Assembly (NCBI RefSeq): GCF_004153545.1
Contig: NZ_SDVA01000022.1
Span: forward strand, 1-46,355
Length of the DNA stretch: 46,355 nucleotides
Reading direction: 5' to 3'
DNA from: Serinicoccus sediminis
GTDB taxonomy: Bacteria > Actinomycetota > Actinomycetes > Actinomycetales > Dermatophilaceae
Shown here: in pieces, positions 1-8,443 of the stretch
How positions within the stretch are numbered: position 1 is the first letter of the stretch
Layout of the letters: every line of letters begins with the position of its first letter
Notes under the pieces: model-generated
The model's database searches: none
The model's input: the letters and a program-made list of their open reading frames with translations, nothing else
Told to the model about the DNA's origin: nothing
Made by a program: the position numbers and the translations under genes

Positions 1-900
1 CGACGAGCGGTGGGTGCCCGTCTTCCTGCTCGTGTACGGCGTCGTGTCGATCGTCGGGACGTGGCTCGGCGGGCGTCTGGGCGACTGGTCGGTGCTGCGC
101 ACCCTGGTCCTCACCGGCACCGGGTCGACGAGCGCCAGGAGGGCGGCCGGCAGGTCGTCGGCCGCGGGCCGGTCCTCCGGCTGCGGCGCCATGCAGCCCT
201 GCACGAGCTCGACCAGCGCGGGAGGCAGGGCCGGGGAGACCTCGGTCAGGGTCGGCCGGTCGAAGCCGGGCCCGGGACGCTCGCCCACGAGGCACAGCCA
301 GGCCACCGCCCCGAGCTGGTAGACGTCCGACTCCGCGGCGGCCGGGAAACCCTCGAGCACCTCCGGCGCCACCATCCCGTCGTGCGCGTCGGTGCCCCAG
401 CCCGCCAGCCCCTGCTCCCCCGCCACCCGCGCCGTGCCCAGGTCGCCGAGCAGCGGCATACCGTCGCTGCGGAAGAGCAGGTTGCCCGGCGAGACGTCCC
501 CGTGGACCACCCCGGCCCGGTGCAGGTCGCCGAGGGCCCGGGAGATCGGGTGCAGCACCGTCACCAGCTCACCGGGCGACAGCAGCCGCCGACGGTGGAG
601 GACCTGGGCCAGCGAGCCCCCGGCCGCCAGCTGGGTGACGACCGCCACCACCGGGTCGCCGGGGTCACCGAGCGGGAGCACGTCGTAGAGGTGCAGCACG
701 TGCTCGTGCCGCAGACCGGCCAGCAGCCCGGCCTCCGCGAGCACCCCGGTCAGCGCGTCCGCGTCCCCGGCGCCCGGCCGCACCAGCTTGACCGCGACCG
801 GGAGGCCGTCCACCCGGCGGCGCGCCCGCCACACCTGCCCGCTCCCCCCGGACCCCAGCCGGTCGAGCAGGTCGTAGCCGGGGACGGTGGGGATCGTCAT
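1..900 (-). CDS. Ser/Thr protein kinase-like protein, 3' end not in window
   Basis: This open frame starts at ATG 900 and runs to the left edge without a stop (300 codons). It has a glycine-rich loop (GSGGSGQVW, residues 16-24), the ATP-anchoring lysine in VAVK (K38), a catalytic loop HGDVSPGN in place of HRDxKxxN, and DLG in place of DFG. The C-lobe has an APE-like segment (VAPEVLEG) and an [12 protein letters not shown] helix. The altered HRD and DFG motifs suggest either a divergent active kinase or a weak one. The part below about position 115 reads like antisense of a transporter gene, so the true C-terminus is probably missing. The gene is divergent from lipB across an 80-bp spacer that carries a DnaA-box match. 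Confidence 0.75.
   Translation of the reverse strand, partial: MTIPTVPGYDLLDRLGSGGSGQVWRARRRVDGLPVAVKLVRPGAGDADALTGVLAEAGLLAGLRHEHVLHLYDVLPLGDPGDPVVAVVTQLAAGGSLAQVLHRRRLLSPGELVTVLHPISRALGDLHRAGVVHGDVSPGNLLFRSDGMPLLGDLGTARVAGEQGLAGWGTDAHDGMVAPEVLEGFPAAAESDVYQLGAVAWLCLVGERPGPGFDRPTLTEVSPALPPALVELVQGCMAPQPEDRPAADDLPAALLALVDPVPVRTRVRSTDQSPRRPPSHVPTIDTTPYTSRKTGTHRSS
2..115 (+). CDS. MFS transporter fragment (C-terminal helices), broken at window start
   Basis: The second forward frame opens at the window edge and reads a hydrophobic helix ([19 protein letters not shown]) followed by GGRLGD. GGRLGD resembles the loop motif between helices of drug-efflux members of the major facilitator superfamily, and a further hydrophobic run follows. 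The similarity stops near position 115. From there the same frame continues only as the antisense of the kinase-like gene on the other strand (low-complexity Arg/Ser/Pro). The fragment therefore has no visible start and no natural end. It could be the remains of a transporter gene cut by a rearrangement, or the product of a mis-joined assembly. The membrane-helix character is direct observation; the family is inferred from pattern. Confidence 0.5.
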
Positions 901-939
901 ACCGACAGCGTGCCCGGCCGGGCCGCAGCCGCGCAGGAG

Positions 940-948
940 TTGTCCACA
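940..948 (+). promoter_or_regulatory. single DnaA-box match (TTGTCCACA)
   Basis: An exact copy of the high-GC actinobacterial DnaA box TTGTCCACA lies between the divergent kinase-like gene and lipB. No cluster of boxes surrounds it, so it is not an origin. It could be a DnaA regulatory or titration site, or chance. Confidence 0.4.
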
Positions 949-980
949 GCCCCCGCAGGAGCGGGGTCTACAGTGCAGGT

Positions 981-1658
981 ATGCGGTTCGAGCACCTCGG
1001 TCTGGCCCCTGACCTCGTGGACTACGTCCAGGCGTGGGAGCACCAGCGGGAGGTCCACCGACGGGTGGTGAGCGGTGAGCTGCCCGACACGGTCCTGCTG
1101 CTGGAGCACGCCGCGGTCTACACGGCGGGCAAGCGCACCGAGGCGCACGAGCGGCCGCTGGACGGCACCCCGGTGGTGGACGTCGACCGAGGCGGCAAGA
1201 TCACCTGGCACGGACCGGGACAGCTGGTGGGCTACCCCATCGTGCGGCTGCCCTCCCCCGTCGACGTGGTCGCGCACGTGCGTCGCCTGGAGGACATGAT
1301 GATCGGGGTCTGCGCCGCGCTCGGCGTCGAGGCGACCCGGGTCGAGGGCCGCTCGGGCGTCTGGCTGCGCGCCGACGCCGACCGCCCGGAGCGCAAGATC
1401 GGGGCCATCGGCATCCGGGTGAGCCAGGACGTGACGATGCACGGCTTCGCCCTCAACTGCGACTGCGACCTCGGCTGGGCCGACACCATCATCCCGTGCG
1501 GCATCGCCGACGCCGGGGTGACCTCGCTGTCCGCCGAGGTGGGTCGGCCGGTCGGGGTGGCCGAGGTGCTGCCGCTCGTCGAGGAGCACCTGGCCCGGGT
1601 GCTCTCCCCCGTGGCCGCGTCGGCGCCGGTGGGCGCGGCCGGCACCCCCGGTCGCTGA
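981..1658 (+). CDS. lipB: octanoyltransferase LipB
   Basis: LipB transfers octanoyl groups from acyl carrier protein to lipoyl domains of 2-oxoacid dehydrogenases and the glycine cleavage H protein, the first step of de novo lipoate synthesis. The 225-residue product has the family signature [12 protein letters not shown] (residues 70-81), the catalytic lysine in ERKIGAIG (K139) and the catalytic cysteine in IIPCGI (C173). Length is normal for the family. The ATG at 981 begins directly with MRFEHLG, close to the usual LipB start; the ribosome-binding site is weak. lipA lies downstream on the same strand, but an ABC exporter pair separates the two. The C-terminal 20 residues are Ala/Pro/Gly-rich and probably disordered. 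Confidence 0.96.
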   Translation: MRFEHLGLAPDLVDYVQAWEHQREVHRRVVSGELPDTVLLLEHAAVYTAGKRTEAHERPLDGTPVVDVDRGGKITWHGPGQLVGYPIVRLPSPVDVVAHVRRLEDMMIGVCAALGVEATRVEGRSGVWLRADADRPERKIGAIGIRVSQDVTMHGFALNCDCDLGWADTIIPCGIADAGVTSLSAEVGRPVGVAEVLPLVEEHLARVLSPVAASAPVGAAGTPGR

Positions 1659-1778
1659 CCGTCGGGAAGAAGTCGCGGACACGCGTGCAACAGACGCGGC
1701 CCGCGCGACACAGCCACGGTTGACTGTCCCCGTGCGGGTGCCCCGGTGCGGGGGCGCCCACGGAGGCGAGGAGGGCGT

Positions 1779-2807
1779 GTGAGCGTGGCGCAGCTGACCG
1801 AGGAGGGGCCGGCCCTGACGATCCGTGGGCTGCGCAAGACCTACCGCACCGTGCGGGGTCGCCGGGTCGCGGTCCACGGCCTCGACATGGACGTCCCCAC
1901 GGGGGGCGTGCACGGCTTCCTCGGCCCCAACGGCTCGGGCAAGACGACGACGATCCGCATGCTGCTGGGCCTCGTGCGCCCGGACGCCGGGGAGATGCGC
2001 ATCTTCGGCACCCCGGTGCCCCGGCAGCTGCCCGCGGTGGTCGACCGGGTCGGGGCCATCGTCGAGTCGCCGAAGTTCTTCCCCGGCTTCACCGCCCGCC
2101 GCAGCCTGACCCTGCTGGCCGAGGCCATCGGCACTCCGACGACCCGGGTGGGCGAGGTGCTGGAGGAGGTCGGCCTGGGCGGCCGGGGGGACGACACGTT
2201 CCGCAGCTACTCGCTGGGGATGAAGCAGCGCCTGGCGATCGCCGCCACCCTGCTCAAGGCGCCGGACCTGCTCATCTTCGACGAGCCGACCAACGGGCTC
2301 GACCCGGCGGGCATCCACGACATCCGCACGACCATGCGACGGCTCGCCGACCAGGGCCGCACCGTGCTGGTCAGCAGCCACATCCTCTCCGAGGTCGAGC
2401 AGATCGCCGACACGGTCTCGATCATCGGGCGCGGACGCGTGCTGGCCCAGGGATCGGTGGCCGGGCTCATCGGCGCCGGGGGCGAGACCGTCGAGGTCGG
2501 GGTGCGCCACCCCGGGGCCGCCGTCCGGGTCCTGCGCGAGGCGGGGTTCGCGGCGGACTGGCTCGCCCGGCCACGGGGACAGGACGCGGCCGACGCGCTG
2601 GCCCGGCGCGAGGACGACGACGTCGCCGGCCTGCTGACGGTCACCGGGGCGCACCCGGCCGAGATCACCCGGCTGCTCGCCGGGCAGGGGCTGTGGGTGG
2701 AGCGCCTCGTGCCGAGCCGGAGGGGCCTGGAGCAGATCTTCCTCGAGCTCACCGAGGACGACGCGGCACGCGTGACCCCCGCCGCCCCCGAGGAAGGCGC
2801 GGCATGA
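1779..2807 (+). CDS. ABC transporter ATP-binding protein
   Basis: This is the nucleotide-binding subunit of an export-type ABC system (CcmA/DrrA/BcrA-like). Taking the GTG at 1779 as start, it has Walker A GPNGSGKT (49-56), signature SLGMKQ (145-150), Walker B LLIFDEP (164-170) and the switch histidine in SSHIL (H201). A C-terminal extension of about 120 residues is typical of DrrA-like proteins. The GTG at 1779 is preceded by a purine-rich GGAGGCGAGGAGGG Shine-Dalgarno region; an upstream in-frame GTG at 1746 would add only Arg/Gly-rich sequence. The stop overlaps the permease start (ATGA at 2804-2807), so the two are translationally coupled. The substrate cannot be told from sequence. Confidence 0.93.
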   Translation: MSVAQLTEEGPALTIRGLRKTYRTVRGRRVAVHGLDMDVPTGGVHGFLGPNGSGKTTTIRMLLGLVRPDAGEMRIFGTPVPRQLPAVVDRVGAIVESPKFFPGFTARRSLTLLAEAIGTPTTRVGEVLEEVGLGGRGDDTFRSYSLGMKQRLAIAATLLKAPDLLIFDEPTNGLDPAGIHDIRTTMRRLADQGRTVLVSSHILSEVEQIADTVSIIGRGRVLAQGSVAGLIGAGGETVEVGVRHPGAAVRVLREAGFAADWLARPRGQDAADALARREDDDVAGLLTVTGAHPAEITRLLAGQGLWVERLVPSRRGLEQIFLELTEDDAARVTPAAPEEGAA

Positions 2808-3793
2808 CCCGCCTGGTGGCCGTCGAGCTGCAGCGGCTGCGCGCTCGCCGCATCGTCCTGCTGGCGCTCGTGGCCAGCGTCCTCGTCGCCGGGTTCGCCC
2901 TGTTCACCGTCTACCAGCACGCGGTCCAGCTGGAGCGGGCCCGCAGCGGCGCCGACGTCATGTTCCAGCAGCAGCTGGAGTGGTGGGAGGAGAACGGCGA
3001 GCAGGAGCGGGCCACCTGTCTGCAGCAGCAGGAGGAGGAGCGGCGGCTCAGCGGCGACGGCTCGGTCGACTTCGGGTGCGAGCAGCTGCGCCCCCCCACC
3101 CCCGAGAGCATGTACGGCGCGATGCCCTCGCTCGCCGCGCAGTACGACGAGCTGCTGGTGACCCTCGCCTACCCCTTCCTCCTGCTGGCGCTGCTGGTCG
3201 GCTCCACGCACGTCGCCGCCGAGTTCACCCACCGCACCATGGGTTCGTGGCTGACCTTCGTGCCCCGTCGCGGTCTCGTCTTCACCTCCAAGGTGCTGGC
3301 CGCCGCCCTGGTCTCCGTGCCCGTGGTGGGCGTCGGCGTCGGCCTGGTCCTGCTCGGGGTGCCCGCCGTCTTCCGCTGGCACGGGATCGACGGGGGCGGC
3401 AGCAGCGAGGTCTGGGTCGCCCTCGCCTGGGCGGTGGTGCGGATCCTGGGGGCCGGGCTGCTGGCCGGTGCCCTCGGTGCGGGCGCCGGCTTCCTCGTGC
3501 GGCACAGCGCGGTGGTCGTGGGCGTGCTGGTGGGCTACCTGGCTGTGGTCGAGGCCATCCTCGGGAGCACGGTGAGCCGCGCCTCGCGCTTCCTGCTCAG
3601 CAACAACGTCCGGGGCTTCATCGAGAACGGCACCGAGTGGAGGGTGGTCGAGGACTGCTGGGGGCCGACCGGGGAGTGCCGGGAGGTCGTGGAGCGGCTC
3701 AGCTTCGCCCAGTCCGCCACCACCCTCGTGGTGGTCGTGCTGGTCGTCCTCGGGCTCGCCCTGTGGAGGTTCGTGCGCAGCGACGTCGACTGA
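2804..3793 (+). CDS. ABC transporter permease (ABC-2 type)
   Basis: A 329-residue membrane protein coupled to the preceding ATPase by an ATGA overlap. It has a first transmembrane helix near residues 16-35. A hydrophilic, Gln/Glu-rich loop of about 85 residues with two cysteines (in ATCLQQ and FGCEQL) follows. Several more helices make up the C-terminal two thirds. A second outer loop near the C-terminus carries another Cys pair (EDCWGPTGECRE), so disulfides outside the membrane are possible. The layout fits ABC-2 export permeases with an enlarged first loop. The extracellular loop may bind substrate or an envelope partner; the substrate is unknown. Confidence 0.85.
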   Translation: MTRLVAVELQRLRARRIVLLALVASVLVAGFALFTVYQHAVQLERARSGADVMFQQQLEWWEENGEQERATCLQQQEEERRLSGDGSVDFGCEQLRPPTPESMYGAMPSLAAQYDELLVTLAYPFLLLALLVGSTHVAAEFTHRTMGSWLTFVPRRGLVFTSKVLAAALVSVPVVGVGVGLVLLGVPAVFRWHGIDGGGSSEVWVALAWAVVRILGAGLLAGALGAGAGFLVRHSAVVVGVLVGYLAVVEAILGSTVSRASRFLLSNNVRGFIENGTEWRVVEDCWGPTGECREVVERLSFAQSATTLVVVVLVVLGLALWRFVRSDVD

Positions 3794-3825
3794 CCCGGGC
3801 GCCGGGTGCGGCCGCGCGGACGGGG

Positions 3826-3833
3826 CATACCCT
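3826..3833 (+). promoter_or_regulatory. candidate -10 element of the lipA promoter
   Basis: CATACCCT sits about 56-63 bases upstream of the lipA GTG and fits a TAnnnT-type -10 (TACCCT). No good -35 is visible, as is common at actinobacterial promoters. The element overlaps one copy of the GGCATACC repeat described in the findings. Confidence 0.4.
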
Positions 3834-3846
3834 GGAGGGGTGCACG

Positions 3847-3866
3847 CGTTGTCACCTGTGACAACG
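3847..3866 (+). promoter_or_regulatory. perfect inverted repeat in the lipA leader (operator candidate)
   Basis: Two 9-bp arms, CGTTGTCAC and GTGACAACG, are perfectly complementary around a 2-bp centre. The element lies just after the proposed transcription start and 22 bases before the lipA start codon. The tiny spacer makes an RNA hairpin unlikely and a dimeric DNA-binding repressor (GntR- or TetR-like geometry) more likely. The regulator is unknown. Confidence 0.6.
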
Positions 3867-3888
3867 AACCGAACCAGAGGGAGCACCT

Positions 3889-4938
3889 GTGACCGTCGCA
3901 CCGGAGGGCCGTCGACTGCTGCGCGTCGAGGCGCGCAACGCCGAGACGCCGATCGAGCGCAAGCCCGACTGGATCCGGACCACCGCCAAGATGGGCCCGG
4001 AGTACCAGGAGCTGCACTCCATGGTGAAGAGCGGTGGACTGCACACCGTCTGCCAGGAGGCGGGGTGCCCCAACATCTTCGAGTGCTGGGAGGACCGCGA
4101 GGCGACCTTCCTCATCGGCGGTGACATCTGCACCCGCCGCTGCGACTTCTGCGACATCTCGACCGGGCGGCCGCTGCCGCTGGACCGGGAGGAGCCGCGC
4201 AAGGTCGCCGAGTCCATCCGGACGATGGAGCTGCGCTACGCCACCATCACCGGGGTCGCGCGGGACGACCAGAAGGACGGCGCGGCGTGGCTCTACGCCG
4301 AGGTCATCCGCAAGGTGCACGAGCTCAACCCGAGCACCGGCGTGGAGATCCTCCCTCCCGACTTCGGCGCGGTGCCCGAGCTGGTCCAGCAGGTGTTCGA
4401 CGCCCGACCCGAGGTCTTCGCACACAACCTCGAGACGGTGCCGCGGATCTTCAAGAAGATCCGCCCCGCGTTCACCTACGACAAGTCGTTGCGGGTGCTG
4501 TCGATGGCCCGGGACAACGAGCTGGTGACCAAGTCCAACCTCATCCTCGGGATGGGCGAGACGGAGGAGGAGATCGACCAGGCGATGCAGGACCTGCACG
4601 ACGCCGGGTGCGACATCCTCACGATCACGCAGTACCTCCGGCCCTCCAAGCTGCACCACCCCATCGACCGGTGGGTCAAGCCGCAGGAGTTCGTCCACTG
4701 GTCCGAGCGCGCCGAGGAGATCGGCTTCAAGGGGGTCATGGCCGGGCCGCTGGTGCGCAGCTCCTACCGGGCCGGCAAGCTCTACGCCCAGGCCATGCGC
4801 CGGTGGGGACGCGAGGTGCCCGGCCACCTGTCGCACCTCGCCCAGCAGGCCGAGGCGGACATCCCCGCGCGTCAGGAGGCCGCCTCGCTGGTGGCGGCGC
4901 AGGAGCGTCGGGAGCTGTCCCGCGCACACGTATCCTGA
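3889..4938 (+). CDS. lipA: lipoyl synthase LipA
   Basis: A radical SAM enzyme that inserts two sulfurs into protein-bound octanoyl chains, completing lipoate made with LipB. The 349-residue product has the auxiliary 4Fe-4S cluster motif CX4CX5C (C55, C60, C66), which is the sacrificial sulfur donor cluster. It also has the radical SAM motif CTRRCDFC (C81, C85, C88). AHNLETV and the C-terminal RSSY element of the family are present. The GTG at 3889 is preceded by AGAGGG. A 95-bp upstream spacer with a promoter candidate and a palindrome suggests it is transcribed separately from the ABC genes. The DUF4191 gene starts 5 bp after its stop, so they form an operon. Confidence 0.97.
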   Translation: MTVAPEGRRLLRVEARNAETPIERKPDWIRTTAKMGPEYQELHSMVKSGGLHTVCQEAGCPNIFECWEDREATFLIGGDICTRRCDFCDISTGRPLPLDREEPRKVAESIRTMELRYATITGVARDDQKDGAAWLYAEVIRKVHELNPSTGVEILPPDFGAVPELVQQVFDARPEVFAHNLETVPRIFKKIRPAFTYDKSLRVLSMARDNELVTKSNLILGMGETEEEIDQAMQDLHDAGCDILTITQYLRPSKLHHPIDRWVKPQEFVHWSERAEEIGFKGVMAGPLVRSSYRAGKLYAQAMRRWGREVPGHLSHLAQQAEADIPARQEAASLVAAQERRELSRAHVS

Positions 4939-4943
4939 TCCTC

Positions 4944-5732
4944 ATGTCCTCGTCCTCCGCCACCACCGAGCCCGAGCCGAAGAAGCGCCGTTTCGGGCGC
5001 AGGCGCAAGCCCAAGGACCCGAACAACCCGGGTCGCATCGCCCAGGTCCGTCAGGTCTTCGCGATGACCCGCAAGGCGGACCCGGCGGCCGTCTGGTGGA
5101 TGGCGCTGGCGGCACTGGCGGTGCTCGTCGTCGCCCTGCTCGTCGGGCTGTGGCTCGACCAGGTGGTCTACGTCCTCATCCTGGGCGTGCCCATGGCGCT
5201 GCTGGCCGCCGTCATCGTGCTGGGCCGCAAGGCCGAGCGGGCCGCCTTCGCCCAGATCGAGGGCCAGCCCGGGGCCGCCTCCGCGGTGCTCCAGCAGCTG
5301 CGCCGCGGCTGGTACTACGACCAGGAGCCGGTGGCCGCCGAGGCCGGTGGCCAGGTCCGGGGTATGCGTGATCTCAACAACGCAGCGATGGTCTTCCGTG
5401 CCGTCGGTCGCCCCGGCGTCGTGCTCATCTCCGAGGGTCCGCGCGGCTCGGCGCAGCGCCTGGTCAAGGCCGAGGAGCGCAAGGTGTCCCGGGTCGTGGG
5501 CCAGGAGGTGCCGGTGCACACCATCTCCGTGGGCAAGGGGGAGGGCCAGACGCCCCTGCGCGAGGTCGTCAAGACCATCAAGAAGTACCCCAAGCAGCTG
5601 AGCAACGACGAGGCCCTCGTCGTCCAGCAGCGCATGAAGGCCCTGGGCAGCCGCAACAAACCGGCCATCCCGGCGGGCATGGACCCGACCCGGCCGCCGC
5701 GGGCGAGCCGCCGCGCGCTCCGCGGGCGCTGA
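4944..5732 (+). CDS. DUF4191 domain membrane protein
   Basis: A 262-residue protein with a basic, low-complexity N-terminus (PKKRRFGRRRKPK) and two adjacent transmembrane helices at about residues 52-74 and 76-97. A C-terminal soluble domain of about 160 residues contains RGWYYDQEP and NAAMVFRAVGRPGV, typical of the actinobacterial DUF4191 family. These genes commonly sit directly downstream of lipA, as here (5-bp gap). The biochemical role is unknown; the position suggests a link to lipoylation or simply cotranscription. The ATG at 4944 is the first start after the lipA stop. A hairpin just downstream ends the unit. Confidence 0.85.
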   Translation: MSSSSATTEPEPKKRRFGRRRKPKDPNNPGRIAQVRQVFAMTRKADPAAVWWMALAALAVLVVALLVGLWLDQVVYVLILGVPMALLAAVIVLGRKAERAAFAQIEGQPGAASAVLQQLRRGWYYDQEPVAAEAGGQVRGMRDLNNAAMVFRAVGRPGVVLISEGPRGSAQRLVKAEERKVSRVVGQEVPVHTISVGKGEGQTPLREVVKTIKKYPKQLSNDEALVVQQRMKALGSRNKPAIPAGMDPTRPPRASRRALRGR

Positions 5733-5735
5733 ACC

Positions 5736-5761
5736 CCGTCGGTCGGTATTCCGGCCGACGG
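5736..5761 (+). terminator. hairpin terminator after lipA-DUF4191
   Basis: Eleven-bp arms (CCGTCGGTCGG and CCGGCCGACGG, one G-U pair) close a TATT loop three bases after the DUF4191 stop. No U-tract follows, as is usual in high-GC actinobacteria. Confidence 0.6.
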
Positions 5762-5802
5762 ACCGGGCGCGGTGAGCCGGACGAGGGCTCGTGAGGCCGT
5801 GC

Positions 5803-5840
5803 GTAACACCGGCGTAACACCCGAGTGACCCAGCGGAAAC
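5803..5840 (+). promoter_or_regulatory. GlnR/MtrA-type binding box upstream of glnA
   Basis: Four pentamers, GTAAC (5803), GTAAC (5814), GTGAC (5825) and GAAAC (5836), are each separated by exactly six bases. This matches the published GlnR pattern of alternating a- and b-sites (GTnAC-N6-GAAAC, repeated). It lies over the expected -35 region of the glnA promoter. GlnR is the global nitrogen regulator of many actinobacteria; MtrA can bind similar 11-bp-period repeats. The pattern is directly visible; the factor is inferred. Confidence 0.85.
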
Positions 5841-5850
5841 CACCTCCCCG

Positions 5851-5856
5851 TAGGTT
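5851..5856 (+). promoter_or_regulatory. glnA -10 element (TAGGTT)
   Basis: TAGGTT fits TAnnnT and lies 10 bases after the last GlnR pentamer and about 58 bases before the glnA ATG. No canonical -35 is visible, which fits an activator-dependent promoter. Confidence 0.5.
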
Positions 5857-5914
5857 AAGGGTCACCGGACCCGAAACCCCGAGTCGTCGCCCGGTCCGCG
5901 ACAGGAGGAACTCC

Positions 5915-7339
5915 ATGTTCAGCAATGCCGACGAAGTGCTCGCCTACATCAAGGACGAGGACGTCAAGTTCATCGACATCAGGTTCTGCGACCTGCCCGG
6001 CGTCATGCAGCACTTCAACGTGCCGGCCGCGACCTTCGACCAGGACGCGTTCGACACCGGCCAGATGTTCGACGGCTCGTCGATCCGCGGCTTCAAGTCC
6101 ATCCACGAGTCGGACATGAAGCTCATCCCGGACCCGCAGACGGCCTACGTCGACCCGTTCCGCGTCGAGAAGACGCTCATCATGAACTTCTCGATCGTCG
6201 ACCCGTTCACCGACGAGCCCTACGAGCGCGACCCGCGGCAGATCGCCCGCCGGGCCGAGGAGCACCTGCGCTCGACGGGGATCGCCGACACCGCATACTT
6301 CGGTGCTGAGGCCGAGTTCTACGTCTTCGACGACGTGCGCTTCGCCACCGGCCCCAGCGGTGGGTACTACCACATCGACTCGGTCGAGGCGGCCTGGAAC
6401 ACCGGTCGCGCCGAGGACGGCGGCAACCGCGGCTACAAGCCGCGCTTCAAGGGTGGCTACTTCCCGGTCCCGCCGGTGGACCACTTCGCCGACATCCGGG
6501 ACCGCATGGTGCTCAACCTCGACACGGTCGGCCTCGACGTCGAGCGCGCCCACCACGAGGTCGGCACCGCGGGCCAGCAGGAGATCAACTACCGGTTCAA
6601 CACCCTGCTGCACTCCGGCGACGACCTGATGAAGTTCAAGTACGTCATCAAGAACACCGCGTGGGCGGCGGGCAAGACGGCGACCTTCATGCCGAAGCCG
6701 GTCTTCGGGGACAACGGCTCGGGCATGCACACCCACCAGAGCCTGTGGAAGGACGGCGAGCCGCTGTTCTACGACGAGAACGGCTACGGCGGCCTGTCCG
6801 ACATCGCCCGGTGGTACATCGGTGGCCTGCTGGCGCACGGCCCCGCGCTGCTGGCCTTCACCAACCCCTCGCTGAACTCCTACCACCGTCTGGTGCCGGG
6901 CTTCGAGGCGCCGATCAACCTGGTCTACTCGGCCCGCAACCGCTCGGCCTGCGTCCGGATCCCGATCACCGGGGCGTCGGCCAAGGCCAAGCGCGTGGAG
7001 TACCGCGTGCCGGACCCCTCGGCCAACCCCTACCTGGCCTTCTCGGCCCAGCTCATGGCCGGCCTGGACGGCATCAAGAACCGGATCGAGCCGCCGGAGC
7101 CGGTGGACAAGGACCTCTACGAGCTCCCGCCGGAGGAGATGGCCGACATCGACCAGCTCCCGACCAACCTGCCGGACGTGCTCAACGCGCTCGAGGACGA
7201 CCACGCCTTCCTCACCGAGGGCGAGGTCTTCACCGAGGACCTGCTCGGCGCCTGGGTGGACTACAAGCGCGCCAACGAGATCCAGCCGACCCGGCTACGG
7301 CCGCACCCGCACGAGTTCGAGATGTACTTCGACATCTGA
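5915..7339 (+). CDS. glnA: glutamine synthetase type I (GlnA)
   Basis: Catalyses ATP-dependent formation of glutamine from glutamate and ammonia. The 474-residue product has the N-terminal DGSSIRGF motif, the metal-binding [10 protein letters not shown], the ATP-site block [12 protein letters not shown], and NRSACVRIP near the substrate site. Tyr402 in DLYELPPEE corresponds to the adenylylation site of type I-beta enzymes, so regulation by GlnE is expected; glnE is not in this window. The ATG at 5915 is chosen because AGGAGG (5903-5908) lies at ideal spacing. A longer in-frame extension exists upstream but runs through the promoter. The gene is monocistronic, bounded by the GlnR-type box and a strong hairpin. 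Confidence 0.98.
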   Translation: MFSNADEVLAYIKDEDVKFIDIRFCDLPGVMQHFNVPAATFDQDAFDTGQMFDGSSIRGFKSIHESDMKLIPDPQTAYVDPFRVEKTLIMNFSIVDPFTDEPYERDPRQIARRAEEHLRSTGIADTAYFGAEAEFYVFDDVRFATGPSGGYYHIDSVEAAWNTGRAEDGGNRGYKPRFKGGYFPVPPVDHFADIRDRMVLNLDTVGLDVERAHHEVGTAGQQEINYRFNTLLHSGDDLMKFKYVIKNTAWAAGKTATFMPKPVFGDNGSGMHTHQSLWKDGEPLFYDENGYGGLSDIARWYIGGLLAHGPALLAFTNPSLNSYHRLVPGFEAPINLVYSARNRSACVRIPITGASAKAKRVEYRVPDPSANPYLAFSAQLMAGLDGIKNRIEPPEPVDKDLYELPPEEMADIDQLPTNLPDVLNALEDDHAFLTEGEVFTEDLLGAWVDYKRANEIQPTRLRPHPHEFEMYFDI

Positions 7340-7352
7340 CGAAGCGCGTCAG

Positions 7353-7391
7353 CGGAGGGCAGGCAGCGAGGAACGAGCTGTCTGCCCTCCG
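7353..7391 (+). terminator. hairpin terminator after glnA
   Basis: Fourteen-bp arms (CGGAGGGCAGGCAG and CTGTCTGCCCTCCG, one G-U pair) with an 11-base loop begin 14 bases after the glnA stop. Confidence 0.75.
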
Positions 7392-7449
7392 GCGTGTCCG
7401 GTGGGTCCTGTCCGCCAGCCGGTATGTCGTCCTTGCGCCGGTTCGTCAT

Positions 7450-7477
7450 CTGACAGCCTCCTCGAACAGGCTGTCAG
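7450..7477. terminator. second hairpin, probably bidirectional terminator
   Basis: Perfect 10-bp arms CTGACAGCCT and AGGCTGTCAG enclose an 8-base loop. It lies between the 3' ends of convergent glnA and the UbiA-family gene, so it probably protects each from the other. The heptamer CTGTCAG occurs again near 7510. Otherwise I see no gene in 7392-7547. Confidence 0.6.
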
Positions 7478-7547
7478 TCGACCTCAGGGGCTCACAGCTG
7501 ACGTGGCGGCTGTCAGACGGCCTGCGGGCCGGCACGGCGGCGTCGGC

Positions 7548-8393
7548 TCACCGGAGGAACCACCACGCCGCCCCCTGCAGGAGCAGGACGGCGACCATGG
7601 CGGCGACGGACGGGCCGGGGGGCCCGCCCCCCAGCCGCCGGACGCCGAGCACCGACAGCGGGACCGCGAGGAGCCCGGCCACCGCGACCGGCCACGGGTG
7701 GACCGCCATGCTGAGGGCGTATGCCGTGAGCGCCGCCGCTCCCCCGAGGCGCCGCAGCGAGCTCGGAGCCAGCCGGGAGGCGAGAGTGTGCTTGCCCGCC
7801 GACCGGTCGGCCTCCCGGTCGGCCCACTGCGTCTCGAGCAGGTTGACGAGGGTGATGAGGGCGAAGGGCACGAAGGCGAGCGCCGCGGGCCCGAGGGCGG
7901 CCCCGGCGGTCACGGCCCCGGTGGCCGGCAGCAGCAGGCCGCCGAGCAGCGCGTTGGCCACCTCGCCCCACCCGTGCCGTGAGAACGGCCACGGACCGAC
8001 GGAGTAGGCCCAGCCCCCCACCAGGCCGAGCAGGAGCAGCCCGGCCACCCGCCCCGTCAGGTGGCCGGAGATCAGGCCGAGGGCCGTCAGCGTCGCCGCG
8101 ACGACGGCCGCCCCGACGGCGACCCGCCACGCGAACACCGCCGGCAGCCCGAGCTCGGCCAGCGCGCCGCTGCCGCCGGAGAACCGGGTGCGCACGGTGC
8201 GGGAGTCCGTCACCACGTCGGCGAACTCGTTGACCACGTGCACGCTGGTCGCGACCGCGGCGACCACCACGGCGGTGAGGACCGTGCCGGCCACCGGGAG
8301 CGCCGCCGCCGCCCCGAGGGAGCCGGACGCACCCGCGGCCCGGCCCACGGCGAGGACGACGAGGATGAGCAGCACCTGGTCGGGGCGGCTCAT
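7548..8393 (-). CDS. UbiA-family prenyltransferase
   Basis: An integral membrane prenyltransferase of the UbiA/MenA superfamily, which joins polyprenyl diphosphate to an acceptor such as a quinone ring precursor. The 281-residue product (ATG 8393, preceded by GGAG at good spacing) carries the first aspartate motif NEFADVVTD (residues 55-63) and the second DREAD (192-196), with about eight hydrophobic helices. Upstream in-frame GTG codons at 8429 and 8453 are possible but lack a ribosome-binding site. It follows a methyltransferase gene on the same strand, so the pair may prenylate and methylate one lipid. It could be MenA, but I do not see enough to separate MenA from other UbiA branches. Confidence 0.85.
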   Translation of the reverse strand: MSRPDQVLLILVVLAVGRAAGASGSLGAAAALPVAGTVLTAVVVAAVATSVHVVNEFADVVTDSRTVRTRFSGGSGALAELGLPAVFAWRVAVGAAVVAATLTALGLISGHLTGRVAGLLLLGLVGGWAYSVGPWPFSRHGWGEVANALLGGLLLPATGAVTAGAALGPAALAFVPFALITLVNLLETQWADREADRSAGKHTLASRLAPSSLRRLGGAAALTAYALSMAVHPWPVAVAGLLAVPLSVLGVRRLGGGPPGPSVAAMVAVLLLQGAAWWFLR

Positions 8394-8443
8394 CCGGACG
8401 GCTCCGCGCCACCAGGCCGACGTGACCACGGTGCGCCCGCGGC

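Noticed and set aside
1720-1745. TTGACT before the ABC ATPase as a -35 element
   Set aside because: No -10-like hexamer is found at suitable spacing.
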